Shown here: positions 15,824-23,982 of the stretch, in pieces
Numbering within the stretch: the first letter of the stretch is position 1
Layout of the letters: every line of letters starts with the position of its first letter
Translations under genes and position numbers: made by a program
Source: an uncultured bacterium
GTDB lineage: Bacteria > Bacteroidota > Bacteroidia > Bacteroidales > Bacteroidaceae
NCBI GenBank assembly: GCA_945869305.1
Contig: CAMBOH010000011.1
Coordinates: forward strand, 1 to 34,544
Length of the DNA stretch: 34,544 nt
Reading direction: 5' to 3'
The notes under the pieces: model-generated
The model's database searches: none
What the model was told of the DNA's origin: nothing
What the model saw: only the letters and a program-made list of their open reading frames with translations

Positions 15824-17473
15824 TCAGGGAATGAGATACTTGTCGCCCGTTTCCTTGACAATCGTTTGCTTGTAGCTGTCGTTGAAGCCGGGGCGTACGG
15901 GGCGTGCGCCCAGTCCGTCAGGGGTAAGCTCGAACTTGCCGTCCTTTTCGGGCTTGACGGTCTGGTCATTATACTTGACGATGAGATATTGGCCCAGCTT
16001 GATCCAGCGGTCCATCATCTGGCGGGCACAGTTGGCCGAGTAGTCGGTGAGGTAGGCCGCGGCACGGGCTGCATCGTAGCGCAGCAGTTCTGTGGCCTGG
16101 CGTTCTACTTCGGCCTGCTTGGCTGCGTAGCGGTCTTCGAGCTCCTGACGGGCCTGCTGCAGGCTCGGGAAGAGCTGCGAGTAGCGCGGATAGGTCATGT
16201 TTGACACCCAGTTCTGTACCCAGAAGGCGGAGTTCCAGGAGAAGGTCACGCCGTCGGCGTCACTGGGGTCGTAGCAGGCGGGAGCCTGTGTGGCCGAGCA
16301 GTAGACGGGGGTGTAGGGAACCATGTTGGGGTCGTCATTGCCATACCAGAGCACGCCTCCCACGGCATTGGGCAGGAAGTCGCGCACCTGAATGACATAG
16401 GTGCCAGCTGTCTGCTGGGTAGAGATGGGACGTTCGTTGAAGTACTTTTTTCCCTCATACTCCCAGGTGAGCGGGGTGGGGCGGTAGGGTGCGCAGTAAG
16501 GGCCAGCTCCTACGTCCTTCGTCACATCAAAGGGGGTGTCTTCATAGTGGTCGCGCATGGAGTTCATGACATCGTGGAGCGACAGCTTCTGCTTGGGCTT
16601 GAAGTAGAGTGGCATGGGTTCGGCCTGGCCGATGTGCTTGCCGTCGGCATAGTCGAGGTAGCGGTCCATGCCCTCGACCCACTTGTTGTAGAAGCTCCAC
16701 ACACGGGTCTCGCAATAGCGGATGGCGCTGAAGTCGGCCGGCGCATAGGCATCGGCAAACGAGAACTCGGCATCCTTCCCGCTGAAGTAGCCTCGCTTGC
16801 GGGCAAAGCTGACCACGTCCTTGGCGTACATGACATTCTGCTTGTCCTTCATGTCGAAGCGGTGTATGCGGCTTTGGTTGGCATGACAGGCGATGCAGTC
16901 GTCAGGGATGCGTACGGCGACCCAGACAGTGCCCCGCTCTTCAGGACCTTTGCCGATCATTTCGAGCATCCACACTTCGTTGGGGTCGGCAATGGAGAAG
17001 CTCTCGCCCTCGGAGGCATAGCCGTAGGTCTGGACCAGTGAGGTCATGACCTGTATGGCTTCGCGTGCGGTCTTGGAACGCTGTAGGGCAATGGTCATGA
17101 GGCTGACGTAGTCGATGATGCCATGGGGGTCGGCCAGCTCTTCGCGTCCGCCAAAGGTTGTTTCGGTGATGGCCACCTGGTGCTCGTTGATGTAGCCTAT
17201 CACGGCATAGGTGTAGGGTGCTTCGGGAATTTCGCCGTGATAGGCGTTGGTGTCGCCGTCTATGATGCGGCGCATGCTTCCCGGTGCGTGGGTTGCAGCA
17301 GGCAGGTAGTGGAGGCGGCCGAACATGCCGTAGTCATCTTGGTTATAGGTGATGAAGGCGGAGCCGTCGGCTGATGCCTTCTTGCCTACCAGAAAGCTGG
17401 TGCAGGCTTGTGCTGCCGGCGAACCGACAGTCAAGGCCAGAGCCAAGGCTGCCATTTTATGGAATAGGTGCAT
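15824..17473 (-). CDS. Peptidase family C69 dipeptidase, secreted
   Basis: A 549-residue Ntn-hydrolase of the PepD/C69 group that cleaves dipeptides or short peptides. A signal peptide (MHLFHKMAALALALTVGSPAAQA) ends right before Cys24 in CTSFLVGKKASADGS. The family uses an N-terminal Cys nucleophile exposed by processing, so signal-peptide cleavage here would directly create it. Other family landmarks include TYNQDDYGMFGRLHYLPA, ITETTFGGREEL and SLMTIALQRSKTAREAI. The 549-residue length is in the range of periplasmic Bacteroidetes members, longer than cytoplasmic lactobacillus PepD. It is transcribed alone: the gene ahead of it on the same strand (nadC) ends 400 bp upstream and a hairpin lies after its own stop. 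The exact substrate is unknown. Confidence 0.93.
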   Translation of the reverse strand: MHLFHKMAALALALTVGSPAAQACTSFLVGKKASADGSAFITYNQDDYGMFGRLHYLPAATHAPGSMRRIIDGDTNAYHGEIPEAPYTYAVIGYINEHQVAITETTFGGREELADPHGIIDYVSLMTIALQRSKTAREAIQVMTSLVQTYGYASEGESFSIADPNEVWMLEMIGKGPEERGTVWVAVRIPDDCIACHANQSRIHRFDMKDKQNVMYAKDVVSFARKRGYFSGKDAEFSFADAYAPADFSAIRYCETRVWSFYNKWVEGMDRYLDYADGKHIGQAEPMPLYFKPKQKLSLHDVMNSMRDHYEDTPFDVTKDVGAGPYCAPYRPTPLTWEYEGKKYFNERPISTQQTAGTYVIQVRDFLPNAVGGVLWYGNDDPNMVPYTPVYCSATQAPACYDPSDADGVTFSWNSAFWVQNWVSNMTYPRYSQLFPSLQQARQELEDRYAAKQAEVERQATELLRYDAARAAAYLTDYSANCARQMMDRWIKLGQYLIVKYNDQTVKPEKDGKFELTPDGLGARPVRPGFNDSYKQTIVKETGDKYLIP

Positions 17474-17504
17474 AGGGGGAGTGGTGTTATGCGGTTGTTA
17501 CCTT

Positions 17505-17560
17505 GGGTTATGAGGGATAGGGTTATGAGGGATAGGGTTATGAGGGATAGGGTTATGAGG
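17505..17560. repeat. 15-bp tandem repeat, 3.7 units
   Basis: The unit GGGTTATGAGGGATA occurs three times without change (17505, 17520, 17535), followed by GGGTTATGAGG. The core TTATGAGG is the reverse complement of the CCTCATAA octamer array at 2222-2261. The array lies 30 bp upstream of the peptidase start codon. Confidence 0.92.
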
Positions 17561-17576
17561 TTATAAAGTCACTCAC
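17552..17576. repeat. 25-bp dispersed repeat shared with 2155-2179
   Basis: Positions 17552-17576 and 2155-2179 match at 24 of 25 bases (GTTATGAGG, then T or C, then ATAAAGTCACTCAC after one T). Both are followed a few bases later by CGGCGG and a T/C-rich GCC-ending stretch, so the homologous element may be longer and degenerate. Confidence 0.75.
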
Positions 17577-17692
17577 AGAACGGCGGTATCCTCCGCCTAT
17601 CGAATAGTCGTACTGCCAGGTTTCGCTTGTTTTTACCTGATTGGGCTTGTAGCCGTTGAATTACTTGCTTGCATGCATTACATAAAATCAAA

Positions 17693-17750
17693 AGAAGATA
17701 TACTTCATCCGTGATAGAAGATATACTTCATCCGTGATAGAAGATATACT
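17693..17750. repeat. 23-bp tandem repeat, 2.5 units
   Basis: Units 17693-17715 and 17716-17738 are identical (beginning AGAAGATATACTTC and ending CATCCGTGAT), and 17739-17750 repeats the first 12 bases. The AT-rich repeat lies between nadC and the peptidase gene. There are no spacers, so it is not a CRISPR array. Confidence 0.9.
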
Positions 17751-17872
17751 GCTCTGAAAAAGTGGATGTAATCATGCCGGCAAACAGAGACTATTGCTCC
17801 GCGGAGCCAGAATCTGGTTGAGGCTTCGGATTCCTTCATCGGACAGCTGCCTGGGTACTCCTGATGGGCGGG

Positions 17873-18724
17873 TCAGTTGGTTGCCTTGAACGACATGTCG
17901 AGTCCCTTGACCGAGTGGGTGAGTGCACCGACAGAGATGAAGTCTACTCCGCATTCGGCGTAGTCGCGCAGGGTGTCGAAGGTGATGCCGCCGCTCGATT
18001 CTGTTTCGAACTTGTGGTCAATGAGCTGTACAGCCTTGCGGGTGTCTTCGACCGAGAAGTTGTCGAGCATGATGCGGTCTGCACCGCCGTGGGCCATTAC
18101 CTGACGGATCTCGTCGAAGGTGCGGCATTCGATTTCGACCTTCAGGTTGAGGCCCTTTTCCTGCTGATAGGCCGCGCAGCGGTCGAGGGCTTGGGCGATG
18201 CCTCCGCAGAAGTCCACGTGGTTGTCCTTGAGCAGAATCATGTCGAAGAGTCCGATGCGGTGGTTCACGCCACCGCCAATCTTCACCGCCTCTTTTTCGA
18301 GCATACGCATGCCCGGTGTGGTCTTGCGGGTGTCGAGCACACGGGTGTGGGTTCCCTTCAGGCGTTCGACATAGCGGTTGGTCATGGTGGCGATGCCGCT
18401 CATGCGTTGCATGATGTTCAGCATGAGGCGTTCGGTCTGGAGCAGGGAGCGCACTTTGCCCGAGACGACCATGGCCACGTCGCCCGGCTTGACGCGGGCA
18501 CCGTCCTCCAGGAACTGTTCGACCTGCAGGGTGGGGTCGAAGCGGTGGAACACCTCTTTGGCAATGCGCATACCGGCGAGTATGCCTTCTTCCTTGATGA
18601 GCAGTTTGGATTTTCCTTCGGCATCCTCGGGGATGCAGCAGAGTGTAGTGTGGTCGCCATCGCCGATGTCCTCCGAGAAGGAGAGGTCGATGAGTCTGTC
18701 GTTCAGTTCGTCAACAGTATACAT
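17873..18724 (-). CDS. nadC: Nicotinate-nucleotide pyrophosphorylase (quinolinate phosphoribosyltransferase)
   Basis: Converts quinolinate and PRPP to nicotinate mononucleotide, CO2 and diphosphate in de novo NAD synthesis. The 283-residue length is typical. Family motifs visible are the N-terminal DIGDGDHTTLCCIPE, then LMLNIMQRMSGIAT, TRKTTPGMRMLEKEAVKIGG, NHRIGLFDMILLKDNHV and the C-terminal ISVGALTHSVKGLDMSF. These contribute the quinolinate- and PRPP-binding Arg, His and Lys residues. The start MYTVDELNDRLID fits the family. It lies 81 bp downstream of prfC on the same strand and is probably the last gene of that transcript. nadA and nadB are not in the window. Confidence 0.96.
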   Translation of the reverse strand: MYTVDELNDRLIDLSFSEDIGDGDHTTLCCIPEDAEGKSKLLIKEEGILAGMRIAKEVFHRFDPTLQVEQFLEDGARVKPGDVAMVVSGKVRSLLQTERLMLNIMQRMSGIATMTNRYVERLKGTHTRVLDTRKTTPGMRMLEKEAVKIGGGVNHRIGLFDMILLKDNHVDFCGGIAQALDRCAAYQQEKGLNLKVEIECRTFDEIRQVMAHGGADRIMLDNFSVEDTRKAVQLIDHKFETESSGGITFDTLRDYAECGVDFISVGALTHSVKGLDMSFKATN

Positions 18725-18805
18725 GGTGATTGGAGAATTGTAGGCGGCCTCCCAGGTTGTGGGCGGGCCGCCTGAGTTTTACGTTGCGGGGAGTAGGTCC
18801 GGGCT

Positions 18806-20374
18806 TCAGAACTCGCTGGTGAAGTGGAACCTGATGTGTTCGAAATCCTGTTGTGCCATTTGCAGCACGTAGCCCGAGTCGGCCAGGAACACGTCTCGTC
18901 CGTCGCGGTCCTTGGCCATGTATTGGTATTTGCGCTTCTTGAAGTTTTCGAGTTCGGCCTCGTTGTCGCTTTCTATCCAGCAGGCTTTGTAGAGGTGGAC
19001 AGGTTCCCAGCGGCACTTGGCGTTATACTCGTTTTCGAGCCGGTATTGTATGACCTCGAATTGCAGCTGTCCGACGGTGCCGATAATCTTTCGGCCGTTG
19101 AACTGGTTGACAAAGAGCTGGGCTACACCTTCGTCCATGAGCTGTTCGATGCCCTTGTTCAGCTGCTTGGTCTTCATGGGGTCGGCGTTTTCGATGTACT
19201 TGAACATTTCGGGCGAGAAGGAGGGCAGTCCGCGGAAGTGGAGCTGTTCGCCTTCGGTCAGTGTGTCACCAATCTTGAAGGTGCCGTTGTCGGGCAGGCC
19301 CACGATGTCGCCGGCCCATGCCTCGTCGATGGTGCTCTTGCGTTGGGCCATGAACTGTGTGGGCGAGGCAAAGCGCAGTGTCTTGCCGCTCCTGACGTGG
19401 AGGTAGGGCTTGTTGCGCTCAAAGCGTCCGGAGCATACCTTGCAGAAGGCGATGCACGAGCGGTGGTTGGGGTCGATGTTGGCTGTAATCTTGAAGATGA
19501 AGCCCGTGAACTTCGGTTCTTCGGGTTCCACCATGCGCTCTTCGGCCAGGGTGGGACGCGGACAGGGAGCAATCTTCACGAAACAGTCGAGCAGTTCCTT
19601 CACGCCGAAGTTGTTGAGTGCCGAGCCGAAGAACACAGGGGCTACATCGGCGTGGAGGTAGGCTTCGTGTTCGAAGGCGGGGTATACGCCGTCCACGAGT
19701 TCCAGGTCGTCGCGCAGCTGCTTGGCATCAGCCTCGCCAACCTGTGCTTCGAGTTCCTGGCTGTGGATGTCGACGGCAATCTTTTCGGTCACTTTCTGCT
19801 TGTCGGGCACAAAGAGGTTCAGCTCCTCTTCGTAGATGTTGTACACGCCTTTGAAGCGTGCACCTTGGTTGATGGGCCATGAGAGCGGCCGGACCTTGAT
19901 CTGCAGTTCCTGTTCCAGTTCGTCGAGCAGGTCGAAGGGGTCTTTTCCCTCGCGGTCCATTTTGTTGATGAAGATGATGACCGGTGTCTTGCGCATGCGG
20001 CACACGGTCATGAGCTTGCGCGTTTGTGCTTCCACGCCCTTGGCACCGTCCACTACGATGATGGCCGAGTCGACGGCCGTGAGTGTGCGGAAGGTGTCTT
20101 CTGCAAAGTCCTGGTGGCCCGGTGTGTCGAGAATGTTGACCTTGTAGTCTTCATAGTCAAACTCCATGACTGAGGTGGTGACGGAGATGCCGCGCTGCTT
20201 TTCGATTTCCATCCAGTCGGAGGTGGCGGTCTTCTTTATCTTGTTGTTCTTGACGGCACCTGCCACCTGTATCTGTCCGCCGAAGAGCAGGAGCTTTTCG
20301 GTCAGTGTGGTCTTTCCCGCATCCGGGTGTGAGATGATGGCAAAGGTGCGCCGACGTGAGATTTCAGCGTTCAT
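18806..20374 (-). CDS. prfC: Peptide chain release factor 3
   Basis: A GTPase that recycles RF1/RF2 from the ribosome after termination. The 522 residues carry the translational GTPase signatures: G1 HPDAGKTT (16-23), the switch region [10 protein letters not shown] (60-69), G3 DTPGHQDF (83-90) and G4 NKMD (137-140). An EF-Tu-like domain II ([23 protein letters not shown] region) and the RF3 C-terminal domain, with [19 protein letters not shown], follow. The last of these distinguishes RF3 from EF-G and LepA. Length is standard. It sits 81 bp downstream of rfbD and 81 bp upstream of nadC, all on the same strand. Confidence 0.97.
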   Translation of the reverse strand: MNAEISRRRTFAIISHPDAGKTTLTEKLLLFGGQIQVAGAVKNNKIKKTATSDWMEIEKQRGISVTTSVMEFDYEDYKVNILDTPGHQDFAEDTFRTLTAVDSAIIVVDGAKGVEAQTRKLMTVCRMRKTPVIIFINKMDREGKDPFDLLDELEQELQIKVRPLSWPINQGARFKGVYNIYEEELNLFVPDKQKVTEKIAVDIHSQELEAQVGEADAKQLRDDLELVDGVYPAFEHEAYLHADVAPVFFGSALNNFGVKELLDCFVKIAPCPRPTLAEERMVEPEEPKFTGFIFKITANIDPNHRSCIAFCKVCSGRFERNKPYLHVRSGKTLRFASPTQFMAQRKSTIDEAWAGDIVGLPDNGTFKIGDTLTEGEQLHFRGLPSFSPEMFKYIENADPMKTKQLNKGIEQLMDEGVAQLFVNQFNGRKIIGTVGQLQFEVIQYRLENEYNAKCRWEPVHLYKACWIESDNEAELENFKKRKYQYMAKDRDGRDVFLADSGYVLQMAQQDFEHIRFHFTSEF

Positions 20375-20421
20375 ATATGTCTTGTTGTGTCGTTGTTCGT
20401 GGGGGGCGCTTGTGGCAGAGT

Positions 20422-20440
20422 CGCAGGCTGGAAGCCTGCG
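20422..20440. repeat. Small palindrome in the rfbD-prfC gap
   Basis: CGCAGGCT-GGA-AGCCTGCG forms a perfect 8-bp hairpin with a 3-nt loop. The wider text resembles GCAGGCTGGAAGCCTGCG palindromes seen between genes in many bacteria (recollection). No T-run follows on either strand. Confidence 0.55.
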
Positions 20441-20455
20441 CTCCCAGTGGGGATG

Positions 20456-21310
20456 TCAGAGTTCCTTGATGCAGGCTTTCAGTGCATCCTCCCACCAGCG
20501 GATGTGCAGGCCATAAGTCTTCTTGATTTTCGACTTGTCGAGCACAGAGAAGTGCGGACGCTTGGCCGGTACGGGGTATTCTTCTGTGTGTATGGCATCG
20601 ACACGGCAGTCATCGATGCCTTCGAGGCGATGGATAGCGCGTGTGAAGTCGTACCAGGAGCACACGCCTTCGTTGGTGAAGTGGTAGACACCGGGCACGA
20701 TTCCCTTGTCGATGGCCGTAAGGATGACTTCGGCCAGGTCGCGGGCGTAGGTGGGTGAGCCAATCTGGTCGAACACGATGCCCAGGCGGTCGCGTTCCTT
20801 GCCCAGCCGAATCATCGTCTTCACATAGTTGTTGCCAAAGGTGGAGTAGAGCCAGGCGGTGCGTATGACCATGGAGCCGGCACACGAGCGGATCACGCTT
20901 TCTTCGCCCGCCAGCTTGGTGCGTCCATACACGGTCTCGGGATTGGTGGCATCCTCTTCAGTATAGGGTCGGCAGGCAGTTCCGTCAAACACGTAGTCGG
21001 TCGAAATCTGGATCATCGTGCCGCCCACTGAGGCCACGGCTTCGGCCAGATAGCCCGGAGCGATGTGGTTGAGCAGGTCGCAGCGTTCGGGTTCGCTTTC
21101 GGCCTTGTCGACAGCGGTGTAGGCGGCGCAGTTCACGACAATCGAAATGCCGTGTTGCTCGATGAAGTTGTATACGGCCTTGCGGTCGGTGATGTCCAGT
21201 TCGGCTACATCGGTAAAGAAGAAACGGCAGTCTTCGTCATGCTCGTCGGCGAGCAGTCTGAGCTCATTGCCCAGCTGTCCGTTTGCGCCCGTAACCAATA
21301 CGTTCTTCAT
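20456..21310 (-). CDS. rfbD: dTDP-4-dehydrorhamnose reductase
   Basis: Performs the last step of dTDP-L-rhamnose synthesis by NAD(P)H-dependent reduction of dTDP-4-keto-L-rhamnose. The 284-residue SDR protein begins MKNVLVTGANGQLGNELR, with the GANGQLG nucleotide-binding loop at residues 8-14. STDYVFDG (103-110) and Tyr128-x3-Lys132 (VYGRTKLAGE) supply the catalytic triad. YARDLAEVI and a C-terminal RPHFSVLDKSKIKK stretch typical of RmlD follow. It begins 8 bp after the DUF4924 gene, so it is clearly in the same operon. The other rhamnose genes (rfbA, B, C) are not in the window. Confidence 0.95.
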   Translation of the reverse strand: MKNVLVTGANGQLGNELRLLADEHDEDCRFFFTDVAELDITDRKAVYNFIEQHGISIVVNCAAYTAVDKAESEPERCDLLNHIAPGYLAEAVASVGGTMIQISTDYVFDGTACRPYTEEDATNPETVYGRTKLAGEESVIRSCAGSMVIRTAWLYSTFGNNYVKTMIRLGKERDRLGIVFDQIGSPTYARDLAEVILTAIDKGIVPGVYHFTNEGVCSWYDFTRAIHRLEGIDDCRVDAIHTEEYPVPAKRPHFSVLDKSKIKKTYGLHIRWWEDALKACIKEL

Positions 21311-21318
21311 GTTGTTTG

Positions 21319-21870
21319 CTAAAATTCGATGGGTTCTTGTTTGTCCTTGAAATAGTAGTCAGAGAGCTGCCCCAGGAGCGTGGAGATGTCCTTCACCGCC
21401 TTTTCGGTCTCAGCCGAGACCGGCTTGTGCTGCAACCGCAGCATGAGCACTCCGTAGAGCAGGCCGAAGCAGGTGGACAGTTCGCTCTCCGCCTCGCTTG
21501 GCGCAGGCTTTTGCTTGGCGCGCAGCTCGACGATGTAGGGCAGCACGCGGTAGTACATTTCGCGGTAGTAGGGGAAGCGGGGCGAGTTGAGCAGTCGGGC
21601 ATGAAGTTCCTCGAGCTGCTGGAGTACCTGACGCACAATCTGCAGGTGTCCCTTTTCGCGCAGCCCCTCCTGCTGCATCATGCGGCAGAGGTCGGCATAC
21701 CACTGTTCTGTCTTGGCCCTCTGCTCGTCGGTCAGTTCAAAGCGGCACAGGTATTCGGCGGCCACCCGGTCGGCATCCAGGCCGTATGCCCTGAGCAGGT
21801 CCTCCACCTGCCACATGTAGAGCAGGTATTCGGCGCGGTTCGTCTTTCTGAGCTGGTCAGCTATCGTCAT
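21319..21870 (-). CDS. DUF4924 family protein
   Basis: A 183-residue, mostly helical protein of unknown function, recognised as the Bacteroidetes-specific DUF4924 type. It opens MTIADQLRKTNRAEYLLYMWQVEDLLRAY and contains RFPYYREMYYRVLPYIVELRAKQ near residue 110. There is no signal peptide or membrane segment, so it is cytoplasmic. It is rich in Leu, Glu and Arg and looks all-alpha. It lies 8 bp from both neighbours (lysE-like upstream, rfbD downstream), so it is translated within the same operon. I recall the same neighbours in other Bacteroidales but cannot verify this here. No function is proposed. Confidence 0.82.
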   Translation of the reverse strand: MTIADQLRKTNRAEYLLYMWQVEDLLRAYGLDADRVAAEYLCRFELTDEQRAKTEQWYADLCRMMQQEGLREKGHLQIVRQVLQQLEELHARLLNSPRFPYYREMYYRVLPYIVELRAKQKPAPSEAESELSTCFGLLYGVLMLRLQHKPVSAETEKAVKDISTLLGQLSDYYFKDKQEPIEF

Positions 21871-21878
21871 GGGGTCTA

Positions 21879-22550
21879 CTAATAAAGGCTAAGGTTGAAC
21901 AGCGTCATGACGGCATAGATGACAGAGGCGGCGAGCACTACCGAACCGATGGTGCGGTTCAGCCGCAGGATGCCCCTCAAGCCGAAGTTGCTGCGCATTT
22001 TGTTGATCACGTAGGTCAGGCCCAGCCACCAGAGCATGGCTCCCGCCACAATGGAGAGATAGCCTACGCATTGTCCCACGAAGTTTCCGGGGATGACAAA
22101 GGTGAGCATGTTGTAGAGGGCGATGAAGAGGAAGATGATGAGCGGGTTCGACAGGGTGACCAGAAAAGCCGTGGTGAAGTTGTGCAGCAGGGTGCCCTTG
22201 TTGTGGCTGGTGGTGGGACGCAGGCACTTGCGTGGGTCAGTGCGGAACATATACACGCCAAAAATGAACAGCATGACACTGCCCACGAGCTTGAGCCAGA
22301 AGATGTTCTGTTCTTTGTCGATGAAGTCCATCACGAACGACATGCCCAGTCCCGTCATGAGCGCATAGATAATGTCGCTCAGGGCAGCCCCGGCTCCGGT
22401 CACTACGCCGTATGCGCGTCCTTTCTGCATGGTGCGCTGGATGCACAGAATGCCTACGGGCCCCATGGGGGCCGAAGCGATGATGCCTACCAGCAAGCCT
22501 TTGACGATGAGTAGGAGCGGACTGGCAAATTCTGCAAATATACTGTTCAT
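21879..22550 (-). CDS. LysE-family translocator
   Basis: A 223-residue integral membrane protein with about six transmembrane segments, of the LysE/RhtB amino-acid exporter superfamily. The diagnostic N-terminal signature ASAPMGPVGILCIQRTM is at about residues 25-41. The central hydrophobic ALSDIIYALMTGLGMSF and the FLVTLSNPLIIFLFIALYNM segment are both typical. The substrate cannot be deduced. It is the first gene of a likely operon continuing with DUF4924 and rfbD at 8-bp spacings, and it is preceded by one of the best promoter matches in the window (22581-22611). Confidence 0.9.
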   Translation of the reverse strand: MNSIFAEFASPLLLIVKGLLVGIIASAPMGPVGILCIQRTMQKGRAYGVVTGAGAALSDIIYALMTGLGMSFVMDFIDKEQNIFWLKLVGSVMLFIFGVYMFRTDPRKCLRPTTSHNKGTLLHNFTTAFLVTLSNPLIIFLFIALYNMLTFVIPGNFVGQCVGYLSIVAGAMLWWLGLTYVINKMRSNFGLRGILRLNRTIGSVVLAASVIYAVMTLFNLSLY

Positions 22551-22580
22551 TGAAAGTCAATCTTGTCAAGGATAGCTGTG

Positions 22581-22611
22581 CAAAATTATGGAAAACTTAT
22601 GGTATGGGCAA
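22581..22611 (-). promoter_or_regulatory. Predicted promoter of the lysE-DUF4924-rfbD-prfC-nadC transcript
   Basis: On the minus strand TTG (22611-22609) is followed after 20 nt by TAATTTTG (22588-22581), matching the -33/-7 consensus. The element ends 31 bp before the lysE-like ATG, giving a short leader. Confidence 0.6.
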
Positions 22612-22708
22612 GATTTTGCGGCTACATTGCGCTTTTGTCCCGCCTTTTGTGGCGTGGGCGGGGCATGTGGTTTGCAGCCATGGTACAGTCGGTTGCCGTT
22701 TGCGGGCC

Positions 22709-22758
22709 AAAAACGGCAATCCGACAGGCACGAAACGGGTGTGTCTGTCGGATTGCCG
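22709..22758 (-). terminator. Intrinsic terminator of the ROK glucokinase gene
   Basis: Positions 22714-22731 and 22741-22758 pair at 17 of 18 positions (core CGGCAATCCGACAG / CTGTCGGATTGCCG) around a 9-nt loop. On the minus strand five T residues follow (A-run 22709-22713). It is 66 nt after the kinase stop. Confidence 0.85.
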
Positions 22759-22824
22759 ATATGTGTTGGGGCCGTGCCGGTGGCTGCTGCAGCCGAGCTT
22801 GTCAGGTCTGTGGGCGGGCAGGAT

Positions 22825-23793
22825 TTACTCCCAGCCCAGCGCGCTGGCACCGAGCACAGCGGCTTCGCTGCCGTTCAGGGCAGAAATGAGGAGCTTGGCC
22901 TTGCCGCGGTACATGCTCAGGCAGTTCTCTTCGTATGCCTTGCGCAGGGGGTTCATCAGGTAGTCGCCGGCTTTGGTCAGACCGCCGAAGAAGACGAAGG
23001 CTTCGGGCGAGTTGAAGGTGGCGAAGTCGGCGCAGGCCGTGCCGAGCACGCGTCCGGTGAACTCAAAGATTTCGAGGGCAATGGCATCGCCCTTTTCGGC
23101 AGCCTGGAACACGTCGAACGAGGTGATCTTCTCGGGGTCCAGTTCGCGCAGCAGGCTGGGTTCGGTGCGTGTTTCGAGCAGTTCGCGTGCCGTGCGCGCC
23201 ACACCCGTAGCCGAAGTGTAGGTTTCGAGGCAGCCCTTGCGACCGCATCCGCAGCTGCGTCCGGCCCCTGAATGGTCGATAATCACATGGCCCAGCTCGC
23301 CGGCAAAGCCGTCGCTGCCGTACACGACCTTTCCGTCACACACGATGCCCGAACCGACACCGGTGCCCAGGGTAATCATGATGAAGTTCTTCATGCCGCG
23401 GGCCACGCCGTAGGTCATTTCGCCCATGGCGGCTGCATTGGCGTCGTTGGTGATGCGGCAGGGTATGCCGAGCGCGTCTTCAAACATCTGTGCGCAGGGC
23501 ACGGAGCCGCGCCAGACCAGGTTGGCGGCGTTTTCGATAGTGCCCGTGTAGTAGTTGGCGTTGGGTGCGCCAATGCCGATGGCACGCACGTTCTCAATGC
23601 CTCCCACCGTGTCGAGTGCGGGCTGCAGGGCTTCGACCGAAGCCTTCACGTAGTCCTTGAAGTCGGAGTAGGCGCGGGTGGAGATGACGGTTTGTGACTT
23701 GATGGTGCCGCGTTGGTCGACAATGCCGAACACGGAGTTGGTGCCTCCCATGTCAAGACCGATGACATAGGGCTTTTCAATTTCTGTTTCCAT
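22825..23793 (-). CDS. ROK-family glucokinase
   Basis: Phosphorylates glucose (or a related hexose) with ATP. The 322-residue protein has the ROK phosphate-binding loop GLDMGGTNSVFGIVD (DMGGTN at 14-19), the catalytic Asp in ITNDANAAAMGE (Asp117) and TLGTGVGSGIV. The sugar/zinc motif is GELGHV...CGCGRKGCLETYTS, with Cys181, Cys183 and Cys188 plus His169 as zinc ligands. There is no N-terminal helix-turn-helix, so it is a kinase rather than a ROK repressor. It is a single-gene unit with a terminator downstream and a -7 element about 135 bp upstream. Glucose is the most likely substrate, but mannose or N-acetylhexosamine kinase activity cannot be excluded. Confidence 0.92.
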   Translation of the reverse strand: METEIEKPYVIGLDMGGTNSVFGIVDQRGTIKSQTVISTRAYSDFKDYVKASVEALQPALDTVGGIENVRAIGIGAPNANYYTGTIENAANLVWRGSVPCAQMFEDALGIPCRITNDANAAAMGEMTYGVARGMKNFIMITLGTGVGSGIVCDGKVVYGSDGFAGELGHVIIDHSGAGRSCGCGRKGCLETYTSATGVARTARELLETRTEPSLLRELDPEKITSFDVFQAAEKGDAIALEIFEFTGRVLGTACADFATFNSPEAFVFFGGLTKAGDYLMNPLRKAYEENCLSMYRGKAKLLISALNGSEAAVLGASALGWE

Positions 23794-23926
23794 GGTATAG
23801 AGCTTGTTGAAATAATAATGCGTCTGGCCTTACAGTCTGTGCTGCTTTCCGGGGCTGGGAGCGTGTCGGACGGATATGTCCGGCCATGCAGATGCCCCTG
23901 TGGGGCAGCAATGGCTGTTTGCGCAG

Positions 23927-23934
23927 CAAATGTA
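23927..23934 (-). promoter_or_regulatory. Predicted -7 element of the glucokinase promoter
   Basis: Minus-strand TACATTTG matches TAnnTTTG. No TTG is seen at the -33 distance, so it is a weak candidate. The leader would be about 130 nt. Confidence 0.35.
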
Positions 23935-23982
23935 AGATAAAATTATGAAACCTGCGCGTCAGAGTGTTCCAACTTGGCCAGA

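Larger units (their letters stand above)
17474..17872. other. Gene-free interval with two unrelated tandem repeats
   Basis: The interval contains the 15-bp TTATGAGG-based array (17505-17560), a shared 25-bp segment (17552-17576), a 23-bp tandem repeat (17693-17750) and the perfect 12-bp palindrome GCTCCGCGGAGC (17796-17807). No open frame with family features and no clear TAnnTTTG promoter for the peptidase were found. Confidence 0.65.

Noticed and set aside
17693-17750. Possible CRISPR array
   Set aside because: The 23-bp units are directly adjacent without spacers and there are no cas genes in the window.
17796-17807. GCTCCGCGGAGC palindrome as the nadC terminator
   Set aside because: It has no loop and no T-run on the minus strand; at most a protein-binding site.
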